The notes beneath the pieces are model-generated. The model was given only the letters and a program-made list of their open reading frames with translations, did not search any database and had not been told where the DNA came from. Shown one piece after another: positions 25,572 to 34,483 of a stretch of DNA of 64,000 nt. The first letter of the stretch is position 1. Each line of letters starts with the position of its first letter. Origin of the DNA: Fusobacteriaceae bacterium (lineage in GTDB: Bacteria > Fusobacteriota > Fusobacteriia > Fusobacteriales > Fusobacteriaceae). Location of the stretch: positions 1 to 64,000 of the forward strand of contig JAISTB010000020.1 in assembly GCA_031272775.1 (NCBI GenBank). The letters are read 5' to 3'. A program made the position numbers and the translations under genes.

Positions 25572-26233
25572 GGGGCTTCCTCCCCGATGAGGATCACGAA
25601 CTCCCCTTTGGGCGGATGGGCCGCCACATGGGCCAGGGCTTCGCTGACGCTGCCCCGGAAAAATTCCTCATAGATTTTCGTGATTTCCCTGGCGAGAACG
25701 ACGTTTCTGTCTCCCAGCCATTGGAGAATATCCCCGAGCGTCCGCTCCACCCGGTAGGGGGATTCGTAGAGTACTACGGGCCGTGATTCCGCGGCGAGAG
25801 CCTTAAACAGCGTCTGGCGGCCTTTCTTTTTCGGGAGAAAGCCCTCAAAGGCAAAGCGCCGAAGCGATATGCCCGCGGCCGACGCAGCCGCGGTCAGCGC
25901 CGAAGGGCCGGGAACGGGGACGACTTTTATCCCCTCTTTAAGGGCCGCGTCCACCAGCTCATAGCCGGGATCCGAGATGCAAGGCGTACCCGCGTCCGTA
26001 ACGAGGGAGACCTGTTTTCCTTCTCGCAGCCGGGCGAGGATCACGGGGATCTGTCTCGCCTTGGAAAATTCGTCGTAACGGGCCAGAGGCGTCGCGATGT
26101 CATAGTGGGTCAGCAGTTTTTTGGTGACCCGGGTATCTTCGGCGTAGATGATCTCCGACTCCCGGAGGGTCCTCACGCCCCTGAAGGTCATGTCTTCAAG
26201 ATTTCCGATCGGCGTTGCCACCACATAGAGCAT
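25562..26233 (-). CDS. rsmI: 16S rRNA (cytidine-1402-2'-O)-methyltransferase
   Basis: RsmI methylates C1402 of 16S rRNA in the decoding centre. The N-terminus LYVVATPIGNLEDMT and the SAM-binding region VTDAGTPCISDPGYELV are clear family marks. At 223 residues it is somewhat shorter at the C-terminus than the E. coli protein (about 286) but keeps the whole tetrapyrrole-methylase-like core. It lies between a C-terminal protease gene and rbgA, both within a dozen bases. Confidence 0.95.
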   Translation of the reverse strand: MLYVVATPIGNLEDMTFRGVRTLRESEIIYAEDTRVTKKLLTHYDIATPLARYDEFSKARQIPVILARLREGKQVSLVTDAGTPCISDPGYELVDAALKEGIKVVPVPGPSALTAAASAAGISLRRFAFEGFLPKKKGRQTLFKALAAESRPVVLYESPYRVERTLGDILQWLGDRNVVLAREITKIYEEFFRGSVSEALAHVAAHPPKGEFVILIGEEAPCP

Positions 26234-26244
26234 GTGCCCTCCCC

Positions 26245-27573
26245 TCAGGCCACTTCTTTTTCTTTGACCGAGAGCATTTCCAGAAGCTTCTGGACGGCCA
26301 TATCCAGCTGCACGTCTTTATGGCTTTCGAATTCTTTGGCCGCCTCTTCGCCTTTGACTTCCTTGATGAGCTCTTTCCGATTTTCCCGGGCCGTCTCCTC
26401 GTCGACGTTTGTGACGACGCCAAGGCCGTCAAAGAGCATGTAGCCCTCTTTTTCCTCGACGACAATATCGGGCTCGATGCCCTTGCCGTGGATGGAGATC
26501 CCGCTGGGCGTGAAATAATTGGCGATCGTGAGCTTGATGCCGTCGCCGTCGGGAAGCGTGATCAGCGTCTGTACACTGCCTTTGCCGAAACTCTTTTCGC
26601 CGACCAGAATACCGCGTTTATGGTCCTTGACGGCGCCGGAGACGATTTCCGAGGCCGAGGCGCTGCCGCCGTTGATCAATACGGCCAGGGGAAAATCCCC
26701 GTAGTATTTCCCTTCCCGCTGCCGGATCTCTTCCCGGCCGCTTTTGGTCCGGGTGCTGACGACGGTCCCGTCCTTGATGAACATCGAAGCGATCTTGATG
26801 GCCTGTTCCAGTGAGCCGCCGGGATTGCTCCGGAGATCGAGAACCAGTGCCTTCATGCCTTTTGACTGGAGGGCGTCCAGCGCCCGGCGCACGTCGGGAT
26901 AGACGTTGTCGCCGAACTGGGTCAGTCGGAGATAGCCGATCTTGTTCGATTCGTCGAGCATATTTTCCTTGACGTATTTGAGCGTGACTTCGGCCCGCGT
27001 GATTTCCACTTCCCGGGTTTCCTTCGTCGCTTCCCGGTACACCGTGACCTTGACTTTCGTGTTTGGCGCGCCCTTGAGGCGTTTGGAGCATTCTTCGGTC
27101 GTCATGTTGTAGGTGGATTCGCCGTCTATGGTGAGGATCTGGTCCTTGGGACGCAGCCCCGCCTTGTCGGCGGGCGTATCGCTGATGGGAGAAACCACCG
27201 TGCAGGGTTCGTTTTTCTTTTTCTGGATGACCATGCCGACGCCGGCGTATTTGCCGCGGATATCCTCCTGGAAGGACTTCAGCTCCTCTGCCGTAAAATA
27301 GCTGGAGTGGGGGTCGTCGAGGGATTCCACGAGACCTCTGATGGCCCCCTGCATAAGGAGCTTGCGCTCGGGGGTCAATTCCCCGACGTAGTTTCCCTTG
27401 ACGAGATCCATGATGTCTGAGATCTCCTTGAGCTCCCGCAAATTCGACAAAAAACCGTCGTTTCCGGTCTGGGCGCCCGGGGCTTTTGCGCCCGCCGCAA
27501 CGAACACGCAGACCACGATAAACAGCAAACGTTTTGCAAGCGTTTTCGCTTGTGAAATTCTTTCTTTTTTCAT
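26245..27573 (-). CDS. C-terminal processing protease, second tandem copy
   Basis: This S41A peptidase cleaves proteins near their C-termini, probably outside the cytoplasmic membrane. A signal peptide or anchor covers residues 10-30, a PDZ domain about 95-180, and the protease core holds the catalytic serine in NGGSASASEIVSG and the lysine in GEKSFGKGSVQT. At 442 residues it is typical of CtpA. It follows a close paralogue by ten bases and shares long blocks with it, so it arose by tandem duplication. The main differences are in the signal region and the C-terminal tail. Confidence 0.93.
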   Translation of the reverse strand: MKKERISQAKTLAKRLLFIVVCVFVAAGAKAPGAQTGNDGFLSNLRELKEISDIMDLVKGNYVGELTPERKLLMQGAIRGLVESLDDPHSSYFTAEELKSFQEDIRGKYAGVGMVIQKKKNEPCTVVSPISDTPADKAGLRPKDQILTIDGESTYNMTTEECSKRLKGAPNTKVKVTVYREATKETREVEITRAEVTLKYVKENMLDESNKIGYLRLTQFGDNVYPDVRRALDALQSKGMKALVLDLRSNPGGSLEQAIKIASMFIKDGTVVSTRTKSGREEIRQREGKYYGDFPLAVLINGGSASASEIVSGAVKDHKRGILVGEKSFGKGSVQTLITLPDGDGIKLTIANYFTPSGISIHGKGIEPDIVVEEKEGYMLFDGLGVVTNVDEETARENRKELIKEVKGEEAAKEFESHKDVQLDMAVQKLLEMLSVKEKEVA

Positions 27574-27583
27574 GTCACTCCCC

Positions 27584-28897
27584 CTAAGCCGCTTGATTTC
27601 CTTTTTCCTTGAGCAGCTCTTTTAATTTTTGAACGGCCGTCTCAAGCTGGACGTCTTTGTGGGTTTCAAATTCCTTGGCCGCTTCCTCGCCTTTGACTTC
27701 TTTGATCAATTCCTTCCGGCTCTCTTTGGCCGTGTTCTCATCGACGTTGGTGACGCTGCCGACGCCGTCAAAGAGCATGTAGCTGTCTTTTTCCTCGACG
27801 ACGACGTCGGGGTCTATGCCGGCGCCGTGGATCGATACGCCGTTGGGCGTAAAATATTTCGCGATCGTGAGTTTGATGCCGTCTCCGTCGGGGAGCGGGA
27901 TCAGCGTCTGTACGCTGCCTTTGCCGAAGCTCTTTTCCCCGATGAGCATCCCCCGTTTATGATCTTTGACGGCGCCCGCGACGATTTCCGAAGCCGAGGC
28001 GCTGCCGCCGTTGATGAGGATTGCCAGCGGAAAATCCCCGTAGAATTTTCCCTCCCGCTGCCGGACTTCCTCTTGTCCGCTCAAGGTTTTGGTGCTGACG
28101 ATCTTGCCGTCTTTGATAAACATCGAGGCGATCTTGACGGCCTGTTCGAAGGATCCGCCGGGATTGCTCCTGAGATCGAAGACCAGGGCCCGCATTCCTT
28201 GTTTCTGCAGGTCTTCCACGGCCTTTTTCACGTCGGGATAGACGTTGTCGCCGAACTGGGTCAGTCGCAGATAGCCTATTTTGCCGTCTTCGTCGGCGAT
28301 CCGGTCTTTGACGTATTTCAGCTGAACTTCCGCTCTTTCGATGACGACGTCCTTGGTTTCCTTGGCGCCTTCGCGGAAAACCGTGACCTTGACGCTGGTC
28401 TTGGGGGCCCCTTTGAGTTTTTTGGCGCTTTCCTCACTGGTCATGTTGTAGGTTGATTCGCCGTCTATGGCGACGATCTGATCCCTTGGCCGGATACCCG
28501 CCTTGTAGGCCGGAGCGTCCTCGATGGGGGAAACCACCAGAAGGGCTTCGTTTTTCTTCTTTTGGACGACCATGCCGACGCCGATATAATTTCCCTTGAT
28601 GTCCTCTTGGAAGGACTTCAGTTCCTCGGCCGTAAAATAGTTGGAGTGGGGGTCGTCAAGGGCTTCCATCATGCCGCGGATGGCCCCTTGCATCATTTTT
28701 TTCCGGTCGGGGGTCTTCTCCCCCACGTAATTGCCGTTGACGATATCCATGATGTCGGAGATTTCTTTGAGTTCGCGCAAATTGGATAAGAATCCCGCCT
28801 GACTCTCATTTTGCGCTTTGGCCTGTGTGACGGAGGCCAGCAGCGCAAAGGCGGCGAGGGTTTTGAGGAGATTCGCTTTTTTGAAGCAGAGCATCAT
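27584..28897 (-). CDS. C-terminal processing protease, first tandem copy
   Basis: This S41A peptidase has a signal peptide (residues 8-28, ending near VTQAKAQ), a PDZ domain and the catalytic serine and lysine in NGGSASASEIVAG and GEKSFGKGSVQT. It aligns along its full length with the next gene; for example GFLSNLRELKEISDIMD is identical in both. At 437 residues it is a complete enzyme. Its start overlaps the tlyA stop by four bases. Both copies look active, so they may have different substrates or provide extra dosage. Confidence 0.93.
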   Translation of the reverse strand: MMLCFKKANLLKTLAAFALLASVTQAKAQNESQAGFLSNLRELKEISDIMDIVNGNYVGEKTPDRKKMMQGAIRGMMEALDDPHSNYFTAEELKSFQEDIKGNYIGVGMVVQKKKNEALLVVSPIEDAPAYKAGIRPRDQIVAIDGESTYNMTSEESAKKLKGAPKTSVKVTVFREGAKETKDVVIERAEVQLKYVKDRIADEDGKIGYLRLTQFGDNVYPDVKKAVEDLQKQGMRALVFDLRSNPGGSFEQAVKIASMFIKDGKIVSTKTLSGQEEVRQREGKFYGDFPLAILINGGSASASEIVAGAVKDHKRGMLIGEKSFGKGSVQTLIPLPDGDGIKLTIAKYFTPNGVSIHGAGIDPDVVVEEKDSYMLFDGVGSVTNVDENTAKESRKELIKEVKGEEAAKEFETHKDVQLETAVQKLKELLKEKGNQAA

Positions 28898-29703
28898 TTT
28901 TTTCCTCCTGATTCAGGCGTCGGCCGGAGCGCCCGGTCGAGTTCCACTTCTATTTCCTGTTCCTTTGCTCCCGTGAAAAGCGCCAGATATTCTCTGTTGC
29001 CCCGCGCCCCTAAAATCGGCGATTGTGTGAGGCCGGCGGCGTAAAGCCCCTTTTCCCGGAATATTCCTATTATATCATGTAAAATTGTCCTGTGTGTATC
29101 AATTTTCGCAAGAATCCCGCCTTTTTCCAATTGCTCCGGTTTCGCCTCAAATTGCGGCTTGATCAGGGCGACGACGCGGGTTTCGGGCTTCGTCAGCGCG
29201 ATCACCGGATCGACGATCTGCCTCAGGGAAATAAAGGAAACGTCGATGGTGATGAGATCGGGCGCTCCCCGGGTCAGTTCCGTGGGATCGAGCCTCGCGA
29301 TATGGGTGTTTTCCATGGATTTGACGCGGGGATCCGTCCGGAGCCGGTAGTCGAGCTGGTTTGTCCCGACGTCTACGGCGTAGACAAAGGCCGCCCCCGC
29401 TTTCAGCGCGCAATCGGTGAAACCGCCGGTACTGGCGCCGATATCAAGCACGATTTTTCCCTTGCAGTCGAGCTTGAATTCCCGCAGGGCTTTTTCGAGC
29501 TTGAGCCCGCCTCTGCTCACATAAGGGCGCTTTTTTTCCCGGATCCGGATCCGGGGCGCGGGGTCCGTCGCGATTAGCGCGCCCGCTTTATCGACCCTGT
29601 GATCGTTGATGATGACTTCGCCCGCCATAATCGCTTTTTGCGCCTGAGCGGCGTTTTCATAAAGACCTGCGGCCACGAGGAGCCTGTCGAGTCTTTCTTT
29701 CAA
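28894..29703 (-). CDS. tlyA: TlyA family rRNA 2'-O-methyltransferase
   Basis: TlyA methylates ribose positions in 16S and 23S rRNA. It has an N-terminal S4 domain (residues 3-60) and an FtsJ-like methyltransferase domain with the SAM site VLDIGASTGGFTDCAL. The catalytic lysine is probably in ALIKPQFEA. At 269 residues it has normal length. Family members have also been called hemolysins, but that is not needed here. The gene lies 17 bases after the HD-HTH gene. Confidence 0.94.
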   Translation of the reverse strand: MKERLDRLLVAAGLYENAAQAQKAIMAGEVIINDHRVDKAGALIATDPAPRIRIREKKRPYVSRGGLKLEKALREFKLDCKGKIVLDIGASTGGFTDCALKAGAAFVYAVDVGTNQLDYRLRTDPRVKSMENTHIARLDPTELTRGAPDLITIDVSFISLRQIVDPVIALTKPETRVVALIKPQFEAKPEQLEKGGILAKIDTHRTILHDIIGIFREKGLYAAGLTQSPILGARGNREYLALFTGAKEQEIEVELDRALRPTPESGGKK

Positions 29704-29720
29704 GGGGATTCCTCCGCTTT

Positions 29721-30623
29721 CTATTGGGGATCCGCCGGCAAATAGACGTCCTCAAAGATTTCCTCGTCATTCAGATAGTGAATCAAAGGGATCTCCATGA
29801 CGATGTTTCGAAAGCCTTTTTTGTCGACGATATTTTTCAGCTTTTCCGTCTCTTTGACCCGCTGGATAAAGAAGCGGTCGCCGATGGGGATGCTGCTGTT
29901 TTCTTTGTAATAGGCGATCAACTGCCGGGTATTGCGAAAATTGAGCTGTTCCTTGGCCCGCAGCAGCCGGTTTCTGATGATGCCTTCCGTACAGCCCAGT
30001 TTTGCGGCGATCTCGCTGATCTTTTGTCCGGCCAGGAGCATTTTCAGGATCTGGTCGGCGCCGACGGGGTTGATCCGGTGGTATTTGGCGGAATAGACGT
30101 CGGCCCGGTGGACGATATTGGCTTCCCGCGTGTTGGGCTGTATTTTTCCCCACCTGCCGTGGTGGGAGAGCACGATGTGGATGATGGCGTCCTTGAGCTT
30201 CGGTTTTACCGTCAGCTTCAGCGCGTTTTCCACGGAAGCGAGGACTTTTTTCGTCTCCGCGATCACATAGTCGGGATTTTTCAGCATGACCTGGGAATGG
30301 GAGAGATTTTCGTCCAGTTTCCGGAGCGTCCCTTTGCTGAGGTCGTGGATGATGATCCCCACAATAAGCGTGAAAAACTCCACTTTTTTTCTGGCTTCGG
30401 GAAAGCTCGGAAAATCCCGCTTGAGCTCGTCAATGGAGAGTTTCAGTACGTCGTAGGTGTGGGTGGAGACTTTGACGCCTTGGTCCGTAAAGCGTTCGAG
30501 CTCCCGGACCTGGTCCATATCCAGCAGACGCCGGATAAAGCGGACGGCCTTTCTGTTCCTTTCATTCGGTATCGGGTTGGGTTTCCGCTCTTTTGTCGTG
30601 TTGACGGTCTTTCTGATCTGCAT
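29721..30623 (-). CDS. HD-domain hydrolase fused to a helix-turn-helix domain
   Basis: This protein of about 300 residues combines two modules. The first is an HD-superfamily metal hydrolase; counted from a possible TTG at 30638, the ligand set is H60 (STHTYD), H98-D99 (IIIHDLSKG), H159-H160 (LSHHGRWG) and D180. The second is a helix-turn-helix like that of sigma-factor region 4 or LuxR (KISEIAAKLGCTEGIIRNRL). A C-terminal region of about 75 residues is unassigned. The start is uncertain: the candidates at 30623 and 30638 lie inside dxs, overlapping it by 62-77 bases. HD proteins act on nucleotides or RNA ends; with a DNA-binding module it may be a nucleotide-sensing regulator, which is inference only. 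Confidence 0.75.
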   Translation of the reverse strand: MQIRKTVNTTKERKPNPIPNERNRKAVRFIRRLLDMDQVRELERFTDQGVKVSTHTYDVLKLSIDELKRDFPSFPEARKKVEFFTLIVGIIIHDLSKGTLRKLDENLSHSQVMLKNPDYVIAETKKVLASVENALKLTVKPKLKDAIIHIVLSHHGRWGKIQPNTREANIVHRADVYSAKYHRINPVGADQILKMLLAGQKISEIAAKLGCTEGIIRNRLLRAKEQLNFRNTRQLIAYYKENSSIPIGDRFFIQRVKETEKLKNIVDKKGFRNIVMEIPLIHYLNDEEIFEDVYLPADPQ

Positions 30624-32451
30624 CAATGTAGTCCGCAATCCTTTCTGTTAGTTTTTCTCCCGTTAATCCCAGCTCGGCCAGGAGCCCCTTGCGGTCGCCG
30701 TGGGGGACTTTGCCCGAGGGAATCCCAATTTTATGGATAATCCTTCTGATGTTGCGGTCGTTCAGGAAATTGAGTACGTAAGACGCGAATGCATTGTGTT
30801 CATAAGTTTCTTCGAGGACGAAAATCCTCTTGTATTTCGGCGCTTCCTCCAAAAGAAAGGCTTCGTCCACTGGACTTAGCGAGGAGGCGTTGACAATGGT
30901 CCCGCCGATGCCCCTGGACAGGAGACTGTCTTTGACGGCGAGACATTCCCGGAGCATGCTGCCTACGGCAAGGAAGAGATTTTCCCGCTCACCGCCCTGT
31001 TTCGGGGCAAACTGTTCAATTACAGTCCATTTTCCAAGCTCAAAAGGCTTCCGGTTTTCCAAGGTAAAGGCCACTTCCCGGGGAATCCGGATGACCACGG
31101 GCCCCCTGTCCCACGCCGCCGCCAGGTCAAGGACCTCCCGGAGTTCGTCGGTGGAGGCCGGGGAGATCACCGTAAAGCCGGGGATCATGAGGAACATGCC
31201 GATGTCGTAGAGCCCGTTGTGGGTCTTGCCGTCTTCGCCGACGACGCCCGCCCTGTCCACGACAAAACGGACCGGCAGATTCTGCAGGGAAACGTCGTGG
31301 ATCAGCTGGCTGAACCCCCGCTGCAAAAATGTCGAGTAAATGCAGACCCAGGGTTTTTTGCCCGCCTTGGCCAGCCCCGCCGCGAAAGTCACCGCGTAGC
31401 CTTCGGAAATGCCGACGTCAAGGCCCCGTTCCGGAAATTCCCGGAAAAGGCGCTCAAGGCCCGTCCCTTTGACCATGCCCGCCGAAATGGCGTAGACAGT
31501 CTCGTCCTGGGCGGCGATCCGGGCCAGAGCCTCTCCGAAGACGCCCGAGTAGGTTTTCGTCCGTGAGAGCGGTTCCCCCGTATCGGGATCAAAGGGGGAA
31601 ATGCCGTGGAATTTTTCCCGGTCTTCCTCGGCGAAGGCGTAGCCTTTCCCTTTCTGGGTACGCAGATGGATGAAAATAGGCCCTTCCATGCGCTTGATTT
31701 TTTTGAAGGTCTCGACCATCTCCTTGATGTTGTGCCCGTCTACGGGCCCGAAAAACTGAAATCCTAGGCTCTCGAGGGTGCTCAGGGGCGCGAAAAAGTT
31801 CTTGACCGAGAGCTCAAGCCTGTCGAGGGTGGGGAGCAAAAGGCCCTCCATTTTGATCTTTTTCATCAGCAGACGGGCTTCTTTCCGTAAGCTCAGATAT
31901 TGTTCGCTGCCCATGATCCGTCCGAAAAATTTGGACAGGGAACCCACGTTTTGCCCGATGGACATTTCATTGTCGTTCAAAATCACGATCAGGTTTTTGT
32001 ATTTGCCCCCGATATTGTTCAAAGCCTCTAGGGAATGGCCGTTTGCGACGGCGGCATCTCCGATGACGACGACGATCTTGCGGTCGGGACAGGCCAGCGC
32101 GATCCCCGAAGCCGCCGCCAAGGCGGTCCCCGCGTGTCCCGAAATAAAGGGATCCCAATCGCTTTCGGCGGGGTCCATAAAGGGGCCTATGCCGTGGCGC
32201 TGCCGGAGCGTCTGAAAGCGCTCCTCCCGTCCGGTCAGGATCTTGTGTACGTAGGACTGATGACCGACGTCAAAAAGCAGACGGTCTCTGGAAAAATCAA
32301 AGGCCGCGTGGAGGGCCAGCGTCAATTCCACGACGCCCAGATTGGAGGCGAGGTGGCCGCCGTTTTTGCTGACCGTTTCCACCAAAAGCGCGCGGATCCT
32401 GGCCGCTTCGTCGTTTAATTTGCTGTAATCCTCAGTGAAGTTCTTGTCCAT
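30562..32451 (-). CDS. dxs: 1-deoxy-D-xylulose-5-phosphate synthase (divergent)
   Basis: DXS joins pyruvate and glyceraldehyde 3-phosphate using thiamine diphosphate, the first step of the MEP isoprenoid pathway; ispH for the last step is at 42199. The GHQSYVHKILTGR segment, the NDNEMSIGQNVG end of the cofactor motif and the histidine in FHGISPFD are conserved. Two positions differ from the usual pattern: the GDG of the thiamine site reads GDA, and the common EQHAVT motif reads EGYAVT, keeping the key glutamate. At 629 residues it is complete. It is the first gene of a nine-gene unit with its own promoter. Confidence 0.92.
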   Translation of the reverse strand: MDKNFTEDYSKLNDEAARIRALLVETVSKNGGHLASNLGVVELTLALHAAFDFSRDRLLFDVGHQSYVHKILTGREERFQTLRQRHGIGPFMDPAESDWDPFISGHAGTALAAASGIALACPDRKIVVVIGDAAVANGHSLEALNNIGGKYKNLIVILNDNEMSIGQNVGSLSKFFGRIMGSEQYLSLRKEARLLMKKIKMEGLLLPTLDRLELSVKNFFAPLSTLESLGFQFFGPVDGHNIKEMVETFKKIKRMEGPIFIHLRTQKGKGYAFAEEDREKFHGISPFDPDTGEPLSRTKTYSGVFGEALARIAAQDETVYAISAGMVKGTGLERLFREFPERGLDVGISEGYAVTFAAGLAKAGKKPWVCIYSTFLQRGFSQLIHDVSLQNLPVRFVVDRAGVVGEDGKTHNGLYDIGMFLMIPGFTVISPASTDELREVLDLAAAWDRGPVVIRIPREVAFTLENRKPFELGKWTVIEQFAPKQGGERENLFLAVGSMLRECLAVKDSLLSRGIGGTIVNASSLSPVDEAFLLEEAPKYKRIFVLEETYEHNAFASYVLNFLNDRNIRRIIHKIGIPSGKVPHGDRKGLLAELGLTGEKLTERIADYIDADQKDRQHDKRAETQPDTE

Positions 32452-32489
32452 TTTCTTTCCTCATTCCGGCTTTGTTGTGCGTCCTCTAT

Positions 32490-32519
32490 ATTATACACCA
32501 ATTTCCGGAATTTTTTCAA
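32490..32519 (-). promoter_or_regulatory. dxs: Promoter of the dxs operon
   Basis: On the minus strand TTGAAA (32519-32514) and a perfect TATAAT (32495-32490) are 18 bases apart, about 40 bases before the dxs start. Confidence 0.75.
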
Positions 32520-32549
32520 AATTTTGTACAAATTTTCAGTTTTTTTTGT

Positions 32550-34430
32550 TTATACCTCCATGATGACCGGCAGGATCATCGGGTTTCTCTTGGTTTTGTT
32601 GTAAAAATACTTGGAAGCCGTGTCGCGGATCGTGGTCTTGAGCGCGCCCCAATCCCGTTCTTCCAGCATGTCCGAACCTTCGAGCTTTGCCTTCAGCGTA
32701 TCGATGGCTTCTCTGATCATGTCGTCGGCCTCTTTGGCGTAGATAAAGCCTCTCGTCACGATCTCCGGGCCTTCCATGATCTTGTTGTTGTTTTTGTTCA
32801 AAATCAGCACAATGGTGACGACCCCGTCCTGGGAGAGCTGCTGCCGGTCCTTGAGAACAATGTTGCCGATATCGCCCACGCCCAGGCCGTCCACGAGGAC
32901 GAAGCCCGCGTTGACCTTGCCCTTGACTTCGACCTGGCGCTTGGTCACCTCGACCTTGCAGCCGTTCTGGGTGATCAGGATGTTTTCGGCGGGAATGCCC
33001 GTTTCCATGGCCGATTTTTTGTGGGCCATGAGCATTTTCTGTTCGCCGTGAACCGGCATGAAATACCGGGGCTTGATAAGGTCCAGCATGAGCTTTTGCT
33101 CTTCTTTGCTGCCGTGTCCGGAGACGTGGATGCCCGCGATCTTTTTAAACACGACGTCGGCGTCGAATTTCATGAGATTATTGATATTGTTGGAAACGGC
33201 CTTTTCGTTGCCGGGGATGGGGGTCGCCGAAATAATGACGGTATCGCCCTGGCGGACTTTGATCTGCTTGTGCATGCCCTTGGCGATCCGGGAAAGGGCC
33301 GACATGGGCTCTCCCTGGGTGCCCGTGCAGATGATGACGACTTTGTCGTCGCGGTAGCGCTCCACGTCCGAAAGGCTGATCAGCGTGTCTTTTTTCATTT
33401 TGAGATAACCGAAATCCGAGGCGATTTCGAAGACCTTGACGAGAGAGCGCCCGTCTATGGCGACTTTCCGTCCGTATTCCTCGGCAGTCGTGATGACCTG
33501 CTGGAGCCGGTGCACATGGGAGGCGAAGGCCGCCACGATGATCCGGCCCTGGGCCTTGGCGAATTCCTGTCGGAACGCTTCCCCGACGGTCCGCTCCGAG
33601 GGGGTGAAGCCTTCGACTTCCGCGTTGGTGGAATCCGACAGCATAAGGTCCACGCCCGCTTCTCCGATCTGGGACAATCTGGCGAAATCGAGACTCTCAT
33701 TGTCAATGGGCGTCAGATCCACCTTGAAATCTCCCGTATGGAACATATTCCCCGCGGGGGTTGAGACAAAGACGCTGTAGCTGTCGGCGATGGAATGGGT
33801 CACCTTGATGAATTCCACCGTGAAATATTTTCCCACCTTGATTTTGCTTCTTCCTTTGACCTCCTTCATCTTGGGAAGATTTTTCAGGAACCCGGGTCCC
33901 TCAAATTTTGATTTGGCGAGGGCCAGCGAGAGTTTGCCGCCGTAGATGGGCACGGAGCTGTCGATTTTCTGGTAGAGATAAGGGATGCCGCCGATATGGT
34001 CCTCGTGACCGTGGGTGACAAAGAGTCCCTTGATCTTGTCTTTGTTGTTTTCGAGGAAGGTGTAGTCGGGGATCACCAGATCGATCCCGAGAAGATTTTC
34101 ATCGGGAAAGATCACCCCCGCGTCGATGATGATGATCTCATCGCGGTATTGAACCACCGTGATGTTTTTCCCCACCTCTTCGAGGCCGCCAAGGGGGATC
34201 ACAAACATCTTTTCCTCTTTGCTGTTGATGGTTGCGGCGTCCTGCTGCTTTTTCGCCTCTTTCTCAGGCGCCGGCGCGGGTCCCGTCTTCTTCAGGGACT
34301 TGGCTCCGCCGTGGATATTCTGCAGGTTCTTTCTCCTGTCCGCGGGGGCGCCGGTGGCTTGGGGACCGCCTTTTTTGGCGTTCTTGGTCCCGTTCGCCTT
34401 CTTTTGCACATGTTTTGCGTTTTTGTTCAT
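32550..34430 (-). CDS. rnj: Ribonuclease J
   Basis: RNase J is a metallo-beta-lactamase/beta-CASP enzyme with endo- and 5'-to-3' exoribonuclease activity in mRNA turnover and rRNA maturation. The metal site is in VTHGHEDHIGGIPY, with further ligands in LSDSTNAEVEG and ASHVHR. An N-terminal extension of about 70 residues is rich in lysine, alanine and proline and looks disordered; the core begins near MFVIPLGGLEEVGKN. With the tail it has 626 residues. It is the last gene of the DUF445-to-rnj unit. Confidence 0.95.
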   Translation of the reverse strand: MNKNAKHVQKKANGTKNAKKGGPQATGAPADRRKNLQNIHGGAKSLKKTGPAPAPEKEAKKQQDAATINSKEEKMFVIPLGGLEEVGKNITVVQYRDEIIIIDAGVIFPDENLLGIDLVIPDYTFLENNKDKIKGLFVTHGHEDHIGGIPYLYQKIDSSVPIYGGKLSLALAKSKFEGPGFLKNLPKMKEVKGRSKIKVGKYFTVEFIKVTHSIADSYSVFVSTPAGNMFHTGDFKVDLTPIDNESLDFARLSQIGEAGVDLMLSDSTNAEVEGFTPSERTVGEAFRQEFAKAQGRIIVAAFASHVHRLQQVITTAEEYGRKVAIDGRSLVKVFEIASDFGYLKMKKDTLISLSDVERYRDDKVVIICTGTQGEPMSALSRIAKGMHKQIKVRQGDTVIISATPIPGNEKAVSNNINNLMKFDADVVFKKIAGIHVSGHGSKEEQKLMLDLIKPRYFMPVHGEQKMLMAHKKSAMETGIPAENILITQNGCKVEVTKRQVEVKGKVNAGFVLVDGLGVGDIGNIVLKDRQQLSQDGVVTIVLILNKNNNKIMEGPEIVTRGFIYAKEADDMIREAIDTLKAKLEGSDMLEERDWGALKTTIRDTASKYFYNKTKRNPMILPVIMEV

Positions 34431-34483
34431 AATGTTGTTGTACCTACCTCCTTTGGTTGGTGTGATGATGGTTCGCGTTGCGT

